From: Nitrosomonadaceae bacterium
GTDB taxonomy: Bacteria; Pseudomonadota; Gammaproteobacteria; Burkholderiales; Nitrosomonadaceae
Direction: 5' to 3'
Assembly (NCBI GenBank): GCA_014190895.1
Contig: BJGV01000006.1
Location: 1 to 63,143, forward strand
Length of the DNA: 63,143 nt
Shown here: positions 12,780-22,307 of the stretch, in pieces
Numbering within the stretch: the stretch's first letter is position 1
Layout: every line of letters begins with the position of its first letter
Program-made: the position numbers and the translations under genes
Notes under the pieces: model-generated
Seen by the model: the letters and a program-made list of their open reading frames with translations, nothing else
The model's database searches: none
Told to the model about the DNA's origin: nothing

Positions 12780-15158
12780 TTAACTACGTAACTTTGCACC
12801 AAACTGATCACGAAGAAAATGTATCAACTTCTCAATAACTACATCCGTTTCTACATCGGTCAATGTTCTTTCGGCACTTTGTAATAGTACTCGAAATGCG
12901 AGACTTTTAGTGCCCTTTTCTACTCCTTCTCCACAATAAATATCAAACAAAGATATTTCAAGAATAGAAGGTAAATCTAGAGCTCGCATGCCATTCAGTA
13001 AAATCTGGACACTAATATTGTTCGAAACAATAATGGCGAGATCACGTCGCACGGGTAGAAATTTTGCAATCTTCTCTGCCGTTGATAAGATTTTAATCAT
13101 CAAGGCATCTAAATCGAGTTCAAATAACACCGCAGATTTAGGCAAATCGGCTTTCTGTTGCCAAAGAGGATGAAGCTCCCCTAGCCACCCGACTGCTTTT
13201 CCATCTAGTTGGATAAGCCCTGATTTACCAGGGTGGAAAGCGGGGTGGGGCACTGCTTCAAAAGTAACTATTTTTGGCCAGAATAATGCCTCGATATCGG
13301 CCTTAATATCGTAGAAATCTACGCTGCATGGAGACACTCCCCACTGTTCACTTTCTCTATCGCCATAACAAATCCCGGCTAATTTCTCCAATTCAATATA
13401 ACCTTTCTCTTGCTGAATGAAACAATTTCCAATTTCGAATAATCTTACTCTGCTTTGTTTACGATTGAGATTGAACTGTAAATTCGATATCAGTCCTCCA
13501 AACAAACTGCTGCGCATCACGCTCATTTGACTGGAGATGGGATTCTTTAATATTATTGGTGTTTTATTGTTTGCAAAGTTTTTTTCCCACAAAGCATCCA
13601 CAAACGCATAATTAATCACTTCCTGGTAATCGCGCGCAATCAAAACCCTTCTAACTCGACTTGGCGTCTGTAATGTTTTAAATTCAGGAAGCATGTCTGA
13701 ACTTGTATATGGCAGAGAAACCGGGATCAGATCATATCCGTGAATACGCACCAGCTCTTCTATTAAATCTTCTTCGATATTAATATCAAAACGGTATGTT
13801 GGAGGTATCACATGAAAAACTCCATTATCTACAGAGAAATTAAATTGTAACCGTTGTAGTAGCTCAGTTATTTTACTTTCGCCTAGATCAATGCCTAGTA
13901 TTCGTTTTACTCGCTTTGCCCGTAAACATACCGGGTCACGTAACGGTAATTTCCCTTTAACTTCGGTAATTGGTCCGGCCTTACCACCGCAAATACTGAT
14001 TATTAAGCTTGTAGTGCGCTCCATCGCATTACGCGTATTTTCAAAATCTACACCGCGCTCAAAACGATAACTCGAGTCCGAGCTGAATCCCAATTGAATA
14101 GATTTTCCAATTATTATTTTTGGATCAAAAAAAGCGCTCTCTAAAAAAAGACTAGTGGTGCCATGTTCAACTCTGCTTTCACTCCCGCCCATGATACCCG
14201 CTAATGCTAACGGACTAATTTCATCGGCAATTAACAGCATATCTGCTTGCAAAACAAGATTCTGTCCATTCAGTAAAGTTAGCTGTTCGTCGGAATTGGC
14301 ATAGCGTACACATACAGTACCAGAGAGACCACCCGCAATCTTCGCTAAATTAAAAGCATGTAATGGCTGGCCAGTTTCTAGCATTACGTAATTAGTTGCA
14401 TCCACTACTGCATTGATAGTACGTATTCCACTCCGCTCCAAACGACGAACCATCCATGTTGGTGTTGGCACATCAAGATCTATATCACATATTACTCGGC
14501 CACAATACAGTGGACAGGCTTCCATGGCTTCAACATTTATAATCAGACCACCACTGATTTTATTTTTAACTGGTTCAGTTTTAGGAAAATTAAACTTCAC
14601 AGCGGAGATAGCGGCTACTTCTCTTGCTAAACCAAGCAATCCTAAGCAGTCGCCACGGTTAGGCGTCAATTTAAGCGTAAAAATTTTATCACTAAGTTCG
14701 TAGTAATTGCGAAAATCTGCACCCACAGGCGCGTCATCTGATAACAGCAACAAGCCTGTCGCTACTTCACTTAGACCCAATTCTTTAGTCGAACATAACA
14801 TGCCATGCGACTCTACTCCACGTACCTTTGTCTGATGAATGACCATAGTGGGTAACTGTGCACCAATTAACGCGCATGGTACTTTCGCCCCAACATGGAT
14901 ATTTGTAGCACCACAAACAATTTGCAGTCGCTCATCGCCTAGTACTTTATTTACGTTTACTTGACATATGCTTAAACGGTCTGCATCTGGATGTTTTTGT
15001 ATTGAGAGTACTTCGCCCACAACAACCTTATCAAAAAACGGTGCAACTGGCTCAATAGTCTCTACTTCTAAACCGGCCATAGTTAAAGCATGAGCTAACT
15101 CGCTGCTGGAAAGTGTCGAATTAACTAAAGTACGGAGCCAGTTCTCAGAAAATTTCAT
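12780..15158 (-). CDS. pheT: Phenylalanyl-tRNA synthetase beta subunit
   Basis: The 792-residue large subunit of the (alpha-beta)2 PheRS. Domains in order: N-terminal B1 with KFSENWLRTLV; an OB-fold tRNA-binding B2 region (about 40-150, VVVGEVLSIQKHPDADRLSI); the B3/B4 editing module (about 215-400, including HAFNLAKI and ESAFFDP); B5 with a DNA-binding-like fold; and the C-terminal ferredoxin-like anticodon-binding B8 (about 700-792, LPVRRDLAIIV). Length matches the family. It lies 39 bases downstream of pheS in the translation operon. Confidence 0.97.
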   Translation of the reverse strand: MKFSENWLRTLVNSTLSSSELAHALTMAGLEVETIEPVAPFFDKVVVGEVLSIQKHPDADRLSICQVNVNKVLGDERLQIVCGATNIHVGAKVPCALIGAQLPTMVIHQTKVRGVESHGMLCSTKELGLSEVATGLLLLSDDAPVGADFRNYYELSDKIFTLKLTPNRGDCLGLLGLAREVAAISAVKFNFPKTEPVKNKISGGLIINVEAMEACPLYCGRVICDIDLDVPTPTWMVRRLERSGIRTINAVVDATNYVMLETGQPLHAFNLAKIAGGLSGTVCVRYANSDEQLTLLNGQNLVLQADMLLIADEISPLALAGIMGGSESRVEHGTTSLFLESAFFDPKIIIGKSIQLGFSSDSSYRFERGVDFENTRNAMERTTSLIISICGGKAGPITEVKGKLPLRDPVCLRAKRVKRILGIDLGESKITELLQRLQFNFSVDNGVFHVIPPTYRFDINIEEDLIEELVRIHGYDLIPVSLPYTSSDMLPEFKTLQTPSRVRRVLIARDYQEVINYAFVDALWEKNFANNKTPIILKNPISSQMSVMRSSLFGGLISNLQFNLNRKQSRVRLFEIGNCFIQQEKGYIELEKLAGICYGDRESEQWGVSPCSVDFYDIKADIEALFWPKIVTFEAVPHPAFHPGKSGLIQLDGKAVGWLGELHPLWQQKADLPKSAVLFELDLDALMIKILSTAEKIAKFLPVRRDLAIIVSNNISVQILLNGMRALDLPSILEISLFDIYCGEGVEKGTKSLAFRVLLQSAERTLTDVETDVVIEKLIHFLRDQFGAKLRS

Positions 15159-15197
15159 AAATAATCACTTTTACAGCAGAAAATATGATCGATATTT

Positions 15198-16226
15198 TTA
15201 GTTAAATTGTTTGAGAAACCGCAAATCATTCTCAAAAAATAACCGCAAATCATGCACCCGATACCTTAACATTGTTAATCGTTCCACTCCCACACCAAAA
15301 GCAAGACCAGTATATTTTTCACTATCTATATTGACATGCTTTAGAACATTAGGATGAACCATACCACAACCCAATACCTCCAACCAACCTGTGTAATTAC
15401 ATGCTCTACAACCCTTGCCACTACACATAACACAGCTAATATCCATCTCAGCAGAAGGTTCGGTAAATGGGAAGAATGAGGGTCGAAAGCGCGTCAATAA
15501 ATCTTCACGCTCAAAAAAATTTCGCATGAAATTAACCAGCATGCCTTTTAATACCGAGAAATTTGCATCATCACTGACCCATAAACCTTCCACTTGATGG
15601 AACATAGGTGTATGCGTCACATCCGAATCGCAACGATAAACTCGTCCAGGTGCAATCACCTTAATTGGTGGTTGTTTATTTTCCATATAATGAATTTGTA
15701 CTGGAGACGTGTGTGTACGCAATAAATAATTGCTACTTGCATCGGCAATGTAGAAGGTATCGTGCATTGCTCTTGCTGGATGATCTATTGGAATATTAAG
15801 TGCTGTAAAATTGTAGAAATCAGTTTCTATCTCTGGACCAGAAGCTACGGAAAAACCAATTGAATGGAATAGTGATTCAATGCGCTCCAACGTTTGCGTC
15901 ACTGGATGCAAGCCACCTACACCCAGACCCCGACCAGGCAAAGTTACATCTAAAATTGTTTCATTTAACTGTACTGTAATCTTTTTAAATTGAATCGCAT
16001 CACGACAACTATGCAATGTCTTTTCTAGTTCCTCTTTCACCTTATTAATACGATTACCCATAACCGGTCTTTTTTCCGGCGAAAGCTTACCTAACTCCTT
16101 AAGTAATTCTGTTAGTATGCCGTTTTTTCCAAGGTAACGTGCTTTGACCCGCTCTAATTCAGTGGCATTATCTGCACTATTAAATAAAGTCACAGCCTCG
16201 CTGAGGAGGTCATCTAGATTAGTCAT
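15198..16226 (-). CDS. pheS: Phenylalanyl-tRNA synthetase alpha subunit
   Basis: The 342-residue catalytic subunit of PheRS, a class II synthetase. Residues 1-90 form the coiled-coil tRNA-binding arm ([19 protein letters not shown]). The catalytic core carries motif 1 near [20 protein letters not shown], motif 2 around [20 protein letters not shown] and motif 3 [16 protein letters not shown] near the C-terminus. Length is standard. It sits 93 bases downstream of rplT; that spacing is wide enough for a pheST attenuator or promoter, but no leader peptide with phenylalanine codons was identified. Confidence 0.97.
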   Translation of the reverse strand: MTNLDDLLSEAVTLFNSADNATELERVKARYLGKNGILTELLKELGKLSPEKRPVMGNRINKVKEELEKTLHSCRDAIQFKKITVQLNETILDVTLPGRGLGVGGLHPVTQTLERIESLFHSIGFSVASGPEIETDFYNFTALNIPIDHPARAMHDTFYIADASSNYLLRTHTSPVQIHYMENKQPPIKVIAPGRVYRCDSDVTHTPMFHQVEGLWVSDDANFSVLKGMLVNFMRNFFEREDLLTRFRPSFFPFTEPSAEMDISCVMCSGKGCRACNYTGWLEVLGCGMVHPNVLKHVNIDSEKYTGLAFGVGVERLTMLRYRVHDLRLFFENDLRFLKQFN

Positions 16227-16319
16227 GAAAAAACGAAGTGAGATGATCCAGCCGGACTACAAAAGAAAAAAGTCGGCATTATAAACTCCAACTTTATTAC
16301 CCTTTTTTATTGCTGTCTT

Positions 16320-16679
16320 CTAGATAGTAAGGCTGGCTTTAGCCTGATTAACTATTATTAAAAAAGCTGGTTTATCAAATATAGCAATATCCGCTAGCAT
16401 TTTTCGATCCACTTCAACAGAAGCCTTCTTTAAACCATTCATAAAAACGCTGTAGGACAAACCACATTCACGCGCGGCGGCATTAATACGGGCAATCCAA
16501 AGGGCGCGAAACTGACGTTTCTTCTGACGGCGATCTCGATAGGCATATTGCCCTGCTTTCATTACCGCTTCCTTAGCAATGCGATAAACATTTTTGCGTC
16601 GTCCGCGATACCCTTTAGCAAGGTCTAAAATTTTCTTGTGACGGGCATGAGCCGTCACACCACGTTTAACTCTTGGCAT
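16320..16679 (-). CDS. rplT: Large ribosomal subunit protein L20
   Basis: A 119-residue basic protein with the expected start [15 protein letters not shown] and the helical R/K-rich N-terminal extension ([17 protein letters not shown]). It binds 23S domain I early in assembly. In relatives L20 also represses translation of the rpmI-rplT part of the operon by binding its mRNA. It follows rpmI by 14 bases. Confidence 0.98.
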   Translation of the reverse strand: MPRVKRGVTAHARHKKILDLAKGYRGRRKNVYRIAKEAVMKAGQYAYRDRRQKKRQFRALWIARINAAARECGLSYSVFMNGLKKASVEVDRKMLADIAIFDKPAFLIIVNQAKASLTI

Positions 16680-16693
16680 AGCAGTCTTTCTCC

Positions 16694-16891
16694 TTAAGCA
16701 TACGGCAGCATAGCACGTACGGATGCTACATCACTAGAGTGAACATCCGTAATTCCTCGTAACTGACGCTTACTCTTAGTAGTTTTCTTTGTAAGGATAT
16801 GGCGTTTAAATGCCTGTGCACGCTTAATACTTCCGCCAGCCCTCACTTTAAAACGCTTAGCAGCGCCACTCTTTGTTTTCATTTTAGGCAT
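16694..16891 (-). CDS. rpmI: Large ribosomal subunit protein L35
   Basis: A 65-residue, lysine- and arginine-rich protein starting [15 protein letters not shown], the typical L35 signature, with [16 protein letters not shown] in the middle. It lies between infC and rplT as usual. A strong hairpin just upstream of its start (16918-16967) may act in translational control. Confidence 0.98.
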   Translation of the reverse strand: MPKMKTKSGAAKRFKVRAGGSIKRAQAFKRHILTKKTTKSKRQLRGITDVHSSDVASVRAMLPYA

Positions 16892-16917
16892 AACATAAAT
16901 CCATTATATATTTTAAC

Positions 16918-16967
16918 GTGATGCCGGGTATTTCCAAACTGGAAATCTTTCAGGACCCAGGCATCAC
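16918..16967 (-). promoter_or_regulatory. Structured leader upstream of rpmI, candidate L20 control element
   Basis: An imperfect long hairpin: outer arms GTGATGCC/GGCATCAC (16918-16925 with 16960-16967) extend with GGG/CCC pairing, and an inner hairpin pairs ATTTCC with GGAAAT (16930-16935 with 16941-16946). It ends 26 bases before the rpmI start and has no U-run after it, so it is not a standard terminator. In E. coli, L20 represses rpmI-rplT by binding structured RNA in this region; the same role here is inference. Confidence 0.45.
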
Positions 16968-17034
16968 TTGATTTGTTTACACTGACATGCAATGCAACTA
17001 ACGTCAATCAAACTTCTACCAATACATATCTCAT

Positions 17035-17721
17035 CTAATTAGATTCAAGAATCTGGTTACTTGGTTTTTCACTTTCCACCCTAGTTATGATTCCAAAATC
17101 TGTACCAGAATTTTTAATATCTAGCTTTGCACCGCTAATATTCTGCGCAACGTTTGACTTGATTTCTTCTAATTTATCTCTCTTAATCTTAATCGTCTTC
17201 AGTTCTTTCTTCTTGGCAGATAACACCATAACCATCTGCCGCCCTTCCATTCGGGGAAACTGTTCCACTATTGCATAAGGTTCCAAATCATCTCTGATTC
17301 TTTCTAGTAGTCGCATGCCAAATTCTTGATGCGCCATTTCTCTTCCACGAAAACGAAGGGTAATTTTAGCTTTATCCCCATCCTCTAAAAAAGTCATCAG
17401 ACTGCGTAGTTTAATCTTATAGTCGCCATCGTCCGTGTTGGGACGAAACTTCACCTCTTTTATCTGAACCTGCTTTTGTCTAAGTTTGGTCTCGTGCCTC
17501 TTCTTGCTTTCCTGGTAACGAAATTTTCCATAATCCATTAAACGACAAACAGGTGGTTGAGCGGTAGGCGCAATCTCAACCAAATCTATCTCAGCTTCCC
17601 CTGCTAAGGTAATAGCAACCACTAATGAGACAATTCCCAGCTGCTCTCCATCTGCGCCAATTAATCGCACCTCTGGCGCCTGAATCTCATGGTTAATACG
17701 CGCTTCTTTTTCTTGGACTAT
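17035..17721 (-). CDS. infC: Translation initiation factor IF-3, non-canonical ATA start
   Basis: IF-3 binds the 30S subunit and discriminates against wrong start codons and initiator tRNAs. Homology extends 17 codons upstream of the first GTG ([20 protein letters not shown]). The only well-placed start there is ATA at 17721-17719, preceded at 7 bases by the strong ribosome site GGAGGGG; an in-frame TAA lies just upstream. Rare AUU/AUA/AUC starts allow IF-3 to repress its own synthesis. The N- and C-domains are standard ([13 protein letters not shown], then [17 protein letters not shown]). The protein is 228 residues, about 45 longer than E. coli IF-3 because of a lysine-rich C-terminal tail after [10 protein letters not shown]. 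Confidence 0.93.
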   Translation of the reverse strand: MVQEKEARINHEIQAPEVRLIGADGEQLGIVSLVVAITLAGEAEIDLVEIAPTAQPPVCRLMDYGKFRYQESKKRHETKLRQKQVQIKEVKFRPNTDDGDYKIKLRSLMTFLEDGDKAKITLRFRGREMAHQEFGMRLLERIRDDLEPYAIVEQFPRMEGRQMVMVLSAKKKELKTIKIKRDKLEEIKSNVAQNISGAKLDIKNSGTDFGIITRVESEKPSNQILESN

Positions 17722-17755
17722 AGTAGTTCCCCTCCCTTAAAATCTTTTAAATAAA

Positions 17756-19672
17756 TTAAACTACACCGGCTCTCGTTAATATCTCAACTTTAAGACGCTC
17801 AATAAACGCTTTTAGAGGCATTTGACCAAGATCAGAACCAGACCGAGTTCTTACAGAAATTAATTGACTATCTACTTCTTTATCGCCAACTATGATCTGA
17901 TATGGTAACTTTTGCAAACTATATGATCGTATTTTATAGGTTATCTTCTCATTCTTCAAGTCTGCGTGCGCACGAATACCGTTATACCTCAGTTCATTAA
18001 CTATTTCTTTAGCATAATCTACCTGCCCTTCAGAGATATTGAGAATTACTACTTGGCTCGGTGAAAGCCATAAGGGAAGAGATCCCGCGTAATTTTCAAT
18101 AAGAATGCCTATAAAACGCTCTAACGAACCTAAAATAGCTCGATGCAGCATTACCGGTGCCTGACGCGTATTATGCTCAGTTACAAATTCTGCACCCAAA
18201 CGTTCTGGCATAGAAAAATCTAACTGTAGGGTGCCACACTGCCACACTCGATCAATACTGTCCCTAAGAGAAAATTCTATTTTTGGACCATAGAACGCTC
18301 CCTCTCCAGGCTGAAATTCCCATATGAGCTTTTTTTCATTTAATACTAGTTCAAGAGCTTTTTCTGCTTTACTCCATTGTTCATCTGAGCCAACACTCTT
18401 TTGTGGACGAGTCGAGAGTTTAACCAAAATATCGTTAAAGCCAAATGTAGTATATACTTTTTGCAATAGATCAATGAATCGTTTCACTTCATCCTGCACT
18501 TGAGCTTCAGTACAAAAAATATGTGCGTCATCTTGTGTAAATGCTCTTACTCGCATAATACCGTGCAACGCACCGGATGGTTCATTACGATGGCATGAAC
18601 CAAATTCTGACAATCGCATAGGTAAGTCTCGATAACTTTTTAATCCTTGATTAAATACCTGAATATGACCGGGACAATTCATTGGTTTAATCGCTAAATG
18701 ACGATCTTCGGAATGTGTAATAAACATATTTTCTCGGAAATTTTCCCAGTGCCCGGAACGTTCCCATAGTCCTTTATCAAGCACCTGTGGCGTACGAATT
18801 TCCAAATACCCATTGTCAAGAAGTAATTCCCGCATATACTGCTCGACCTGTTGCCAAATAATCCAGCCATTAGGATGCCAAAATACCATGCCAGGGGCAC
18901 TCTCTTGAATGTGAAATAAATCTAATTGTTTGCCAATTTTACGATGATCCCGCTTTTCAGCTTCTTCAAGATGATGAAGATAAGTATCTTGATCTTCTCT
19001 ATTGATCCAGGCGGTACCATAAATTCTCTGCAGCATTTCATTGCGTGAATCACCTCGCCAATAAGCGCCCGCAAGTTTCATTAACTTAAATACCTTGAGT
19101 TTTGAAGTGGTGGGTACATGCGGACCACGGCATAGATCAGTAAAATTCCCCTGAGAATAAAGAGACACATCTTCATGGCCCGGGATAGATTCTATAATTT
19201 TTGCTTTATAGTGCTCCCCTTGAGTTTTAAAAAAATTTATAGCTTCAGAGCGTTCCCATACTTTGCGCTCTATTTTTAGATCACGTTTACTAATTTCCAT
19301 CATACGTTTCTCAATTTCCACTAAATCTTCTGGTGTAAAAGGGCGCTTGTAAGAAAAGTCATAATAAAATCCATTTTCTATTACTGGGCCAATACTAACC
19401 TGCGCCTCTGGAAATAATTCTTTTACAGCATGCGCCAGTAGATGCGCACTAGAGTGGCGAATAATCTCAAGCCCTTCTACATCTTTTTCGGTAAGAATAA
19501 TTAAATCGCTGTCGACCTCAATACGTCTAGACATATCTACTAACTGACCATTCACCTTGCCAGCTAATGCTGCGCGTGCTAACCCCGCGCCAATTGACAC
19601 CGCAATCTCCATTATTGTTACTGATTGCTCAAATCTTCGCTCTGAACCGTCTGGCAAACAAATAACTATCAC
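17756..19672 (-). CDS. thrS: Threonyl-tRNA synthetase
   Basis: Class II synthetase, 638 residues, full length. Order: TGS domain (1-60), editing domain with the zinc-dependent [11 protein letters not shown] motif (about 74-84), catalytic core with motif 2 around [25 protein letters not shown] and motif 3 near [20 protein letters not shown], and anticodon-binding C-terminus. The start is GTG at 19672, with AGGAAG just upstream. A TATAAT -10 box at 19719-19714 (minus), without a good -35, may start the thrS-infC-rpmI-rplT-pheST-ihfA-merR operon. infC follows after 34 bases. Confidence 0.97.
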   Translation of the reverse strand: MIVICLPDGSERRFEQSVTIMEIAVSIGAGLARAALAGKVNGQLVDMSRRIEVDSDLIILTEKDVEGLEIIRHSSAHLLAHAVKELFPEAQVSIGPVIENGFYYDFSYKRPFTPEDLVEIEKRMMEISKRDLKIERKVWERSEAINFFKTQGEHYKAKIIESIPGHEDVSLYSQGNFTDLCRGPHVPTTSKLKVFKLMKLAGAYWRGDSRNEMLQRIYGTAWINREDQDTYLHHLEEAEKRDHRKIGKQLDLFHIQESAPGMVFWHPNGWIIWQQVEQYMRELLLDNGYLEIRTPQVLDKGLWERSGHWENFRENMFITHSEDRHLAIKPMNCPGHIQVFNQGLKSYRDLPMRLSEFGSCHRNEPSGALHGIMRVRAFTQDDAHIFCTEAQVQDEVKRFIDLLQKVYTTFGFNDILVKLSTRPQKSVGSDEQWSKAEKALELVLNEKKLIWEFQPGEGAFYGPKIEFSLRDSIDRVWQCGTLQLDFSMPERLGAEFVTEHNTRQAPVMLHRAILGSLERFIGILIENYAGSLPLWLSPSQVVILNISEGQVDYAKEIVNELRYNGIRAHADLKNEKITYKIRSYSLQKLPYQIIVGDKEVDSQLISVRTRSGSDLGQMPLKAFIERLKVEILTRAGVV

Positions 19673-19945
19673 ATCTTCTTCCTTTATTTATTATTATTTG
19701 ATAGCTGAGTAAAATTATATCAGCGAACGCCAGCTAGAATCTAATCCTTATGTCTAACCCTTATTAAAAATTCAAAGTACCAAAAAGAGCTAGTATGTAG
19801 AATCTGGGTGTTATTTAATAGAATTTTTTATTAGACCGCGTTATAAACAGTTTCGATAAAAAAGATCTGCTGTATACATCAAAATATAGATCAAGAATTC
19901 TTACATCACTGTGAAATTTTATTTATACAAAGATGTCGCTCGTCC

Positions 19946-21307
19946 TTATTTTTTTGCGACGAGACGTATGACATCGGCAATATATTTCGCCCAATGCCTA
20001 ACCTTATGAGCCGATTTACCTTCCACCATTACCCGTATCACTGGTTCGGTCCCTGATGCACGTAACAGTACACGGCCATGATTGCCAAGATTTTTCTCGG
20101 CCTCTATTTGAGCATTTTTGACTGTTGTGTTCAAAAGAAAATTAGATTTTTCTTTAATTTTTACGTTGATTATTGTTCGCGGATACAACACAACCTCGTG
20201 CATAAACTCTGCAAGAGTTTTATTAGAGTCTCGCAATGCAAATAACACTTGCAGCGCAGCTATTATTCCATCACCAGTAGTATGTTTATCCCTACAAATG
20301 ATATGGCCTGAACTCTCTCCTCCCAACTCCCAATCATTTTGTAACAATAACTCCAAAATATGACGATCGCCAACTTGAGCACGGGCAAATAAAATATTTA
20401 ATTTCTTAAAACTCTGCTCTATGGAAAAATTGGTCATTAATGTACCAATCACTCCGCCTCTCAGCAGATGTCTCTCTTGACGATGTTTAGCTATGATGTA
20501 GATCAGCTGATCTCCATCGTAGAGTCTCCCTGTTTTATCAGACATAACTATACGATCTCCATCGCCATCCAATGCAATGCCGATATCGGCTTGATGCTGC
20601 TTAACAGCCTTCTGCAATGTTGAGACATGCATTACGCCACATTTGGAATTGATATTTAGACCATCAGGTTCCGCTCCGATAATAATTACATCCGCCCCTA
20701 ATTCATGAAAAATCGATCCAGCAAGGTGGTATGTTGCGCCATGAGCACAATCAAGAACAATTCGCAGGCCCCGTAAATCAAGATAAGAAGGGAAAGTACT
20801 TTTACAAAATTCTATGTAACGTCCGGGTGCGTCATTTAAACGTTTTGCTTTCCCAAGTTCCGCTGGAGATACCAGGTTGATGGGTGAACTCAATCCATTT
20901 TCTATACTAAGTTCAGCTTCATCAGACAGTTTCCTGCCATCGGCAGAAAAAAATTTAATACCATTATCTTCAAACGAGTTATGTGACGCAGAAATTACAA
21001 TCCCGGCTTGTAAACGTAATGCGCGGGTTAAGTAAGCAACTGCCGGGGTTGGGATGGGACCAGTTAGAAGCACATCAATTCCAGCCGCAGATAACCCTGC
21101 TTCCAAAGCAGATTCGAGCATATAACCGGAGATGCGCGTATCCTTACCGATTAATACTGTATGGCGTTTATTTCCTTCTTGGTATTTGTTAATTGAAATC
21201 AGTACCTTGCCAGCAGAGTAACCGAGACGCATAATAAATTCAGGCGTAATTGGAAAACTTCCAACTCGTCCACGTATGCCATCGGTACCAAAATATTTTT
21301 TAATCAA
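19946..21307 (-). CDS. glmM: Phosphoglucosamine mutase
   Basis: Converts glucosamine-6-phosphate to glucosamine-1-phosphate on the way to UDP-GlcNAc for peptidoglycan and LPS. The 453-residue protein has the N-terminal KKYFGTDGIRGRVG, the phosphoserine loop VISASHNSFEDNGIKFF (Ser107), the metal loop ALDGDGDR near 246-253, and the C-terminal phosphate-binding RASGTEPVIRVMVEG. The start codon is TTG at 21307, without a clear ribosome site; it gives the normal N-terminus. It follows folP by about 50 bases; ftsH-folP-glmM is a conserved order. Confidence 0.96.
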   Translation of the reverse strand: MIKKYFGTDGIRGRVGSFPITPEFIMRLGYSAGKVLISINKYQEGNKRHTVLIGKDTRISGYMLESALEAGLSAAGIDVLLTGPIPTPAVAYLTRALRLQAGIVISASHNSFEDNGIKFFSADGRKLSDEAELSIENGLSSPINLVSPAELGKAKRLNDAPGRYIEFCKSTFPSYLDLRGLRIVLDCAHGATYHLAGSIFHELGADVIIIGAEPDGLNINSKCGVMHVSTLQKAVKQHQADIGIALDGDGDRIVMSDKTGRLYDGDQLIYIIAKHRQERHLLRGGVIGTLMTNFSIEQSFKKLNILFARAQVGDRHILELLLQNDWELGGESSGHIICRDKHTTGDGIIAALQVLFALRDSNKTLAEFMHEVVLYPRTIINVKIKEKSNFLLNTTVKNAQIEAEKNLGNHGRVLLRASGTEPVIRVMVEGKSAHKVRHWAKYIADVIRLVAKK

Positions 21308-21358
21308 TGTGGTAATTTATGGATAATTAGTAGCGGAAAACATTACTCATAACTTCTA

Positions 21359-22189
21359 TTATCTTTTCTTTGAACTGGTATTTATACTATTGTAAACTGC
21401 CAGAGCATCTTTAGTTGCTTTTACATCATGTACGCGTAAAATTTTAGCGCCTTTCATCGCAGCTAACAATGCTGCCGCGACACTCGCATGAATTCGATTG
21501 TCTATCTTATTTTCAGTAATTTCCTGTAACATAGATTTATGTGATAAACCAACCAACATCGGTACGCCCATACTCAAAAAACTATCCAAACAGCGCAATA
21601 ATTCAAGATTATGCTCTAATCTCTTACCAAAACCAAAACCAGGGTCTATAACTAGTTGCTCATGTCGAATCCCCGCAATTCTCGCCACTTCTAAACGTCT
21701 TCGTAGGAAAGAAGTGACCTCTGTTATCACGTTATTATACCGGGGATTTATCTGCATATTGTGAGGATCGCCTTGTTTATGCATTAAACACACCACCGCA
21801 CCGCTTACCGAAATCACCTCAAGCGCTCCCGGCTCTTGTAAGGCATTAATGTCGTTAATCATAACCGCACCAGCTTCTATTACTGAATGCATTACCTCTG
21901 GTTTAGAGGTATCTACAGAAATTGGTATGCCCATTCTAACTAAGCCCCTCACCACAGGAAGAACTCGACATAACTCTTCTTCTGTGGATATCGCAACACT
22001 ACCGGGACGAGTAGACTCTCCTCCGATATCAAGTATGTCCGCGCCTTCTTTAATTAATTGTATAGCATGACGGATGGCGCTTTCAGTAGAGGCATACAAA
22101 CCGCCATCGAAGAAAGAGTCTGGTGTTACATTAATAATCCCCATAACCAGGGAATTATTACGGTCAAGAAGATTATAAATTTTCTGCAA
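21359..22189 (-). CDS. folP: Dihydropteroate synthase
   Basis: Joins p-aminobenzoate to the pterin pyrophosphate in folate synthesis and is the sulfonamide target. The 276-residue TIM barrel shows the family loops: GIINVTPDSFFDGG (17-30), ILDIGGESTRPGS, VMINDINAL and IDPGFGFGKRLEHN, plus a C-terminal LRVHDVKATKDAL. Length is normal. Encoded between ftsH and glmM on one strand. Confidence 0.97.
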   Translation of the reverse strand: MQKIYNLLDRNNSLVMGIINVTPDSFFDGGLYASTESAIRHAIQLIKEGADILDIGGESTRPGSVAISTEEELCRVLPVVRGLVRMGIPISVDTSKPEVMHSVIEAGAVMINDINALQEPGALEVISVSGAVVCLMHKQGDPHNMQINPRYNNVITEVTSFLRRRLEVARIAGIRHEQLVIDPGFGFGKRLEHNLELLRCLDSFLSMGVPMLVGLSHKSMLQEITENKIDNRIHASVAAALLAAMKGAKILRVHDVKATKDALAVYNSINTSSKKR

Positions 22190-22307
22190 TGAAAGAACTT
22201 AAAACATCTCTAAGGAATACTAATCTAAAGAAATTGCCAATTTAACACTGTTACTTCACAGCGTTCTATCGACAATTCTACTTAAGATTTAACAGTGCCG
22301 CTTTAAA

